Shown: positions 7,242 through 9,414 of the stretch, piece by piece
Numbering within the stretch: the first letter of the stretch is position 1
How the letters are laid out: each line of letters starts with the position of its first letter
From: Clostridiaceae bacterium
GTDB taxonomy: Bacteria > Bacillota > Clostridia > DSM-8532
NCBI GenBank assembly: GCA_012842645.1
Contig: DUSJ01000418.1
Location: forward strand, 1-9,414
Reading direction: 5' to 3'
DNA: 9,414 nucleotides
Made by a program: the position numbers and the translations under genes
Notes under the pieces: model-generated
What the model saw: only the letters and a program-made list of their open reading frames with translations
The model's database searches: none
Told to the model about the DNA's origin: nothing

Positions 7242-8207
7242 ATGGATACATTGTATTTCCTTGTTCAAAATACGCTTCCTGTTGCCATACCGCTGCTATT
7301 GGTAGCGTTGGGCGGTATGTTCAGTGAGCGCAGCGGCGTTATAAACATAGCTCTTGAAGGTATCATGCTGTTTGGAGCATATTTTGGCTGCCTGTTCGTA
7401 TATTCGCTCCAGGGTTCCGCTCTCAGTGCACAGTTAATCCTGGTGCTTGCAATGCTCGTGGCAGCCATATCGGGATTCCTGTACTCGCTGCTCCTGTCTT
7501 TCGCCGCGATCAACATGAAATCAGACCAGACAATTACCGGCACAGCGCTCAACATGCTGATTCCGGCCGTAATTCTGCTGTTTTCCAAGATGAAATTCAA
7601 CAGCGACGGCGTTACCACCAACGTACCCTTCTATGTACGTAAGATACCGGTCCTGGGCGATATACCCGTCATCGGGCAGTTGTTCTTCCAGAATACGTAT
7701 ATAACGATCTATATAGGTTTCGTACTGTTTTTAATATCAACCATCGTGCTTTACAAGACCCGCTTCGGACTGCGGCTGAGGGCATGCGGCGAGCATCCCC
7801 ATGCGGCCGATTCGGTTGGCGTAAACGTTAAAAAGATGAGGTACGCAGGCGTGAGCATATCAGGCATACTGGGCGGTATCGGCGGATTCTTTTACGCGGT
7901 AGGCGTCATGGACGGAAACACCAACGGCCATACAGGAGTCGCAGGTTTCGGTTTCCTCGCCCTCGCTGTAATGATATTCGGTCAGTGGAAACCGGGAAGG
8001 ATATTCCTGGCAGCGCTTTTCTTCGCGTTCCTCAGGATGCTTTCCAGGTCAATAGCGCTTATACCGTTCCTGTACAACCTCGGGATTGACAATACCTTCT
8101 ACAAGATACTGCCATACCTTGTCACCATGATTGTTCTTGCCTTTACGTCCAAGCATTCAAGGGCGCCCAAGGCCGAAGGCATACCTTTTGATCCCGGTGC
8201 GAGGTAA
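7242..8207 (+). CDS. ABC importer permease 2 (NupQ/YufQ-like)
   Basis: A 321-residue integral membrane protein of the same permease superfamily and the second half of the heterodimeric channel. Motifs include GGMFSERSGVINIALEGIMLFGAYFG near the N-terminus and the coupling loop LRACGEHPHAADSVGV, followed by GILGGIGGFFYAVG. The rest is mostly hydrophobic helices. The start ATG at 7242 is 3 nt past the stop of permease 1, and its AGGGGG Shine-Dalgarno (7228-7233) lies within the end of that gene, suggesting translational coupling. The length is typical of YufQ-like proteins. It is the last gene of the importer set; no terminator hairpin is evident after it, so some transcription may continue into the zinc-ribbon gene, which also has its own promoter. 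Confidence 0.92.
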   Translation: MDTLYFLVQNTLPVAIPLLLVALGGMFSERSGVINIALEGIMLFGAYFGCLFVYSLQGSALSAQLILVLAMLVAAISGFLYSLLLSFAAINMKSDQTITGTALNMLIPAVILLFSKMKFNSDGVTTNVPFYVRKIPVLGDIPVIGQLFFQNTYITIYIGFVLFLISTIVLYKTRFGLRLRACGEHPHAADSVGVNVKKMRYAGVSISGILGGIGGFFYAVGVMDGNTNGHTGVAGFGFLALAVMIFGQWKPGRIFLAALFFAFLRMLSRSIALIPFLYNLGIDNTFYKILPYLVTMIVLAFTSKHSRAPKAEGIPFDPGAR

Positions 8208-8233
8208 ACAGGGCAGAAAAAGGGAAATACTGG

Positions 8234-8263
8234 TTGAAACACGGACATGTTAAATGGTACAAT
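8234..8263 (+). promoter_or_regulatory. Promoter of the zinc-ribbon membrane protein gene
   Basis: TTGAAA (8234-8239) and TACAAT (8258-8263) are 18 nt apart, each 5 of 6 to the sigma-70 consensus, with a TG one base before the -10 (extended -10). The start would be near 8270, giving a short leader of about 32 nt with AGGAGG at 8289-8294. It is the best promoter match in the window. Confidence 0.65.
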
Positions 8264-8301
8264 TCAAATAAGTATTGAATTACTGGCCAGGAGGTTATAT
8301 T

Positions 8302-9087
8302 ATGAGTGATTTCAAATTTTGTGATTCCTGTGGCTACAAAATCCCAGCAACTGCTATGTTTTGTCCTATGTGCGGACAGAAGCAGGAACCTGTACAGGCG
8401 CCTGAACCGACTCCTCAGCCGGATGTGACCCAGCAGGAACCTGCCAGCGTTACACAAACACCTGAAGAAGTTCAGACCGCTGAAACCAAACCGGCCGGCC
8501 AGGAAGAGCAGATAAACAGCGAAGTAAAACCTGAACCTGCAGAAACTGTACCGGAAACGTCACCAGCTGCAGCTCCCGCTGAGCCGGAAAAACCTGATAC
8601 ACAGCAACCACAGGTTACATACGCTCCTCCACCGCAGCCTCAACCTGCGCCTCAGCCGGTTTCTCAGCAACCTCAGCCTCAATATCAACAGCCGGCACAA
8701 CAGCCTCAGGGCGCTCCGGTTACTGCAGCCGCGCAGCAGGAAGCTCCGGTTAAAAAGAAGAAGAAATTCCCCTGGGTGTTTACGATACTGTGGTTGGCTA
8801 TGTTAGCCGCAGTCGGCGTTTGGGCATATTTCATCTTCGTTGCTCCAAACTATGATTACCCTGAACTTACCGAGGACGCCCAGAGATTTATTCTCTTTAC
8901 GGCCTGTGTAGCCGCACTGATTTACACACTGAGCCTGAAGCTTGCCATGAAGAAGCTCAGGGCGATTCCTACAATTATACTGGTTGTTTTGACTATAGTA
9001 GGATTCTTTTTCTTCTGCCTTATAGAGCTGACTGATGGATTCCTGCATGAAACTGTTGTCAACATAGTCGAAAGCATAAGTCCGTGA
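8302..9087 (+). CDS. Zinc-ribbon protein with Pro/Gln-rich linker and three membrane segments
   Basis: A 261-residue protein of unknown function. The N-terminus is a zinc ribbon with Cys7, Cys10, Cys21 and Cys24 in two CxxC knuckles (FCDSCG and FCPMCG). A low-complexity linker (about residues 28-150) rich in Pro, Gln, Glu, Ala and Thr follows, shifting from acidic to PQ-rich and ending in a Lys cluster (KKKKK). The C-terminus has one membrane helix (FTILWLAMLAAVGVWAYFIF), a short loop, then two more helices (FILFTACVAALIYTLSLKLA and IPTIILVVLTIVGFFFFCLI). The Lys cluster before the first helix suggests that the ribbon and linker are cytoplasmic. The ATG at 8302 is chosen because AGGAGG lies 7 nt upstream; an in-frame TTG at 8275 lies near the predicted transcription start and is unlikely. 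Zinc-ribbon membrane proteins are common in Bacillota but mostly uncharacterised. Its own promoter suggests no obligate link with the importer. Confidence 0.8.
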   Translation: MSDFKFCDSCGYKIPATAMFCPMCGQKQEPVQAPEPTPQPDVTQQEPASVTQTPEEVQTAETKPAGQEEQINSEVKPEPAETVPETSPAAAPAEPEKPDTQQPQVTYAPPPQPQPAPQPVSQQPQPQYQQPAQQPQGAPVTAAAQQEAPVKKKKKFPWVFTILWLAMLAAVGVWAYFIFVAPNYDYPELTEDAQRFILFTACVAALIYTLSLKLAMKKLRAIPTIILVVLTIVGFFFFCLIELTDGFLHETVVNIVESISP

Positions 9088-9105
9088 TATTGAAACTGTC
9101 TATTA

Positions 9106-9124
9106 ATGAGCGCTCCGCGCTTAT
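9106..9124 (+). other. Compact hairpin after the zinc-ribbon gene
   Basis: ATGAGCGC pairs with GCGCTTAT (8 bp including one G-U) around a TCC loop, starting 18 nt after the zinc-ribbon gene stop. No T tract follows. Together with the larger palindrome 9 nt downstream it forms a tandem stem-loop region between the two genes. Confidence 0.45.
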
Positions 9125-9132
9125 GTGAACAG

Positions 9133-9187
9133 TGGGGACATTCCGCGGCATGCCGGACTCGCGAAGCAGCGGTGTGTCCCCATTTTT
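9133..9187 (+). terminator. Long palindrome with T5 tail: terminator and/or REP-like element
   Basis: TGGGGACA (9133-9140) pairs with TGTCCCCA (9175-9182). CCGC (9143-9146) pairs with GCGG (9169-9172) and GC (9148-9149) with GC (9166-9167) inside it, leaving a loop of about 16 nt, and TTTTT follows at 9183-9187. The stem plus T tract fits a Rho-independent terminator for the zinc-ribbon gene. The long interrupted palindrome with GGGGACA/TGTCCCC ends also resembles the REP-like intergenic repeats found in many genomes. Only one copy is visible here, so repeat status is not shown. Confidence 0.55.
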
Positions 9188-9213
9188 GCACCGAATAATA
9201 TTTGCCGTATAAG
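9186..9213 (+). promoter_or_regulatory. Weak candidate promoter of the DUF2284-like gene
   Basis: TTGCAC (9186-9191) and TATAAG (9208-9213) are separated by 16 nt. The -10 matches consensus in 5 of 6 positions and the -35 in 3 of 6. It lies between the hairpin and the AGGAGG site at 9230-9235, where a promoter would be expected if the hairpin terminates upstream transcription. Confidence 0.3.
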
Positions 9214-9241
9214 AATTAAATTGAATCTCAGGAGGAAATCA

Positions 9242-9414
9242 ATGAGTCTGCAAAAGTACATCAGTATGGCGCTCGAACTGGGCGCTGACCACGCGGTAGA
9301 GTTCACGACCGACCAAATAGCCTTTGACTCAAGAACAATTCTTAAATGCATGTTCGGATGTTCCGACTGGGGCTTCGGCCATACCTGCCCCTCAAGGAAA
9401 GGATCATTGTTGCC
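9242..9414 (+). CDS. DUF2284-like cysteine-rich putative metal-binding protein (3' partial)
   Basis: The first 57 complete codons are visible and the frame runs off the window. The ATG at 9242 has AGGAGG 6 nt upstream, so the start is firm. The N-terminus (MSLQKYISMALELGADHAVEF) is followed by a cysteine cluster, KCMFGCSDWGFGHTCPS, resembling the CxxxC...CP segment at the start of DUF2284 proteins. These are small predicted metal-binding, possibly iron-sulfur, proteins of anaerobes with no established function. Full DUF2284 proteins are roughly 170-200 residues with further Cys residues downstream, so most of the gene is missing and the assignment rests on this short segment. Confidence 0.6.
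   Translation, partial: MSLQKYISMALELGADHAVEFTTDQIAFDSRTILKCMFGCSDWGFGHTCPSRKGSLL

Noticed and set aside
8143..9191. Minus-strand frames opposite the zinc-ribbon gene
   Set aside because: They are shadows of the repetitive + strand gene, with no start signals or recognisable domains.

Overview
The window looks like chromosomal DNA of an anaerobic member of the Bacillota, most likely class Clostridia. The reasons are a HemZ-type radical SAM coproporphyrinogen oxidase, strong purine-rich Shine-Dalgarno sites before almost every gene, a Bacillus/Clostridium-type BMP nucleoside importer operon, a DUF2284-type cysteine protein, and by-eye frequent use of AGG (Arg) and ATA (Ile) codons with a fairly balanced base composition. 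Genus cannot be fixed from the sequence alone.

Left part (1-3085): the 3' end of hemZ (+) converges on and overlaps by 14 nt a flavin reductase-family gene (-). That gene is divergent from a membrane-anchored calcineurin-like metallophosphoesterase (+), whose first metal-binding motif carries Tyr where Asp is expected. The 263-nt divergent spacer holds candidate promoters for both genes and a 12-bp AT-rich palindrome.

Centre (3117-8207): a complete four-gene ABC importer of the BMP/NupNOPQ (YufNOPQ) type. It encodes a substrate-binding lipoprotein, a double-domain ATPase and two different permeases, all on +. A promoter precedes the lipoprotein gene, and a strong hairpin resembling an intrinsic terminator lies between the lipoprotein and ATPase genes. 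This fits the common arrangement in which the binding protein is made in excess and the membrane complex comes from read-through. The likely substrate is a nucleoside (guanosine in the B. subtilis system); the exact substrate is inferred, not shown.

Right part (8208-9414): a well-formed extended -10 promoter drives a protein with an N-terminal zinc ribbon, a long Pro/Gln-rich linker and three C-terminal membrane segments. Next come two hairpins, the larger a TGGGGACA/TGTCCCCA palindrome followed by T5 that may be a terminator, a REP-like element, or both. The window ends inside the start of a DUF2284-like cysteine-rich gene.

Several gene starts were moved inward from the longest reading frame because a strong ribosome binding site sits before an internal start codon. 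I found no phage, insertion sequence, CRISPR array, RNA gene or clear new multi-gene system. The most notable items are the altered phosphoesterase active site, the intra-operon terminator and the palindromic element near the right end.
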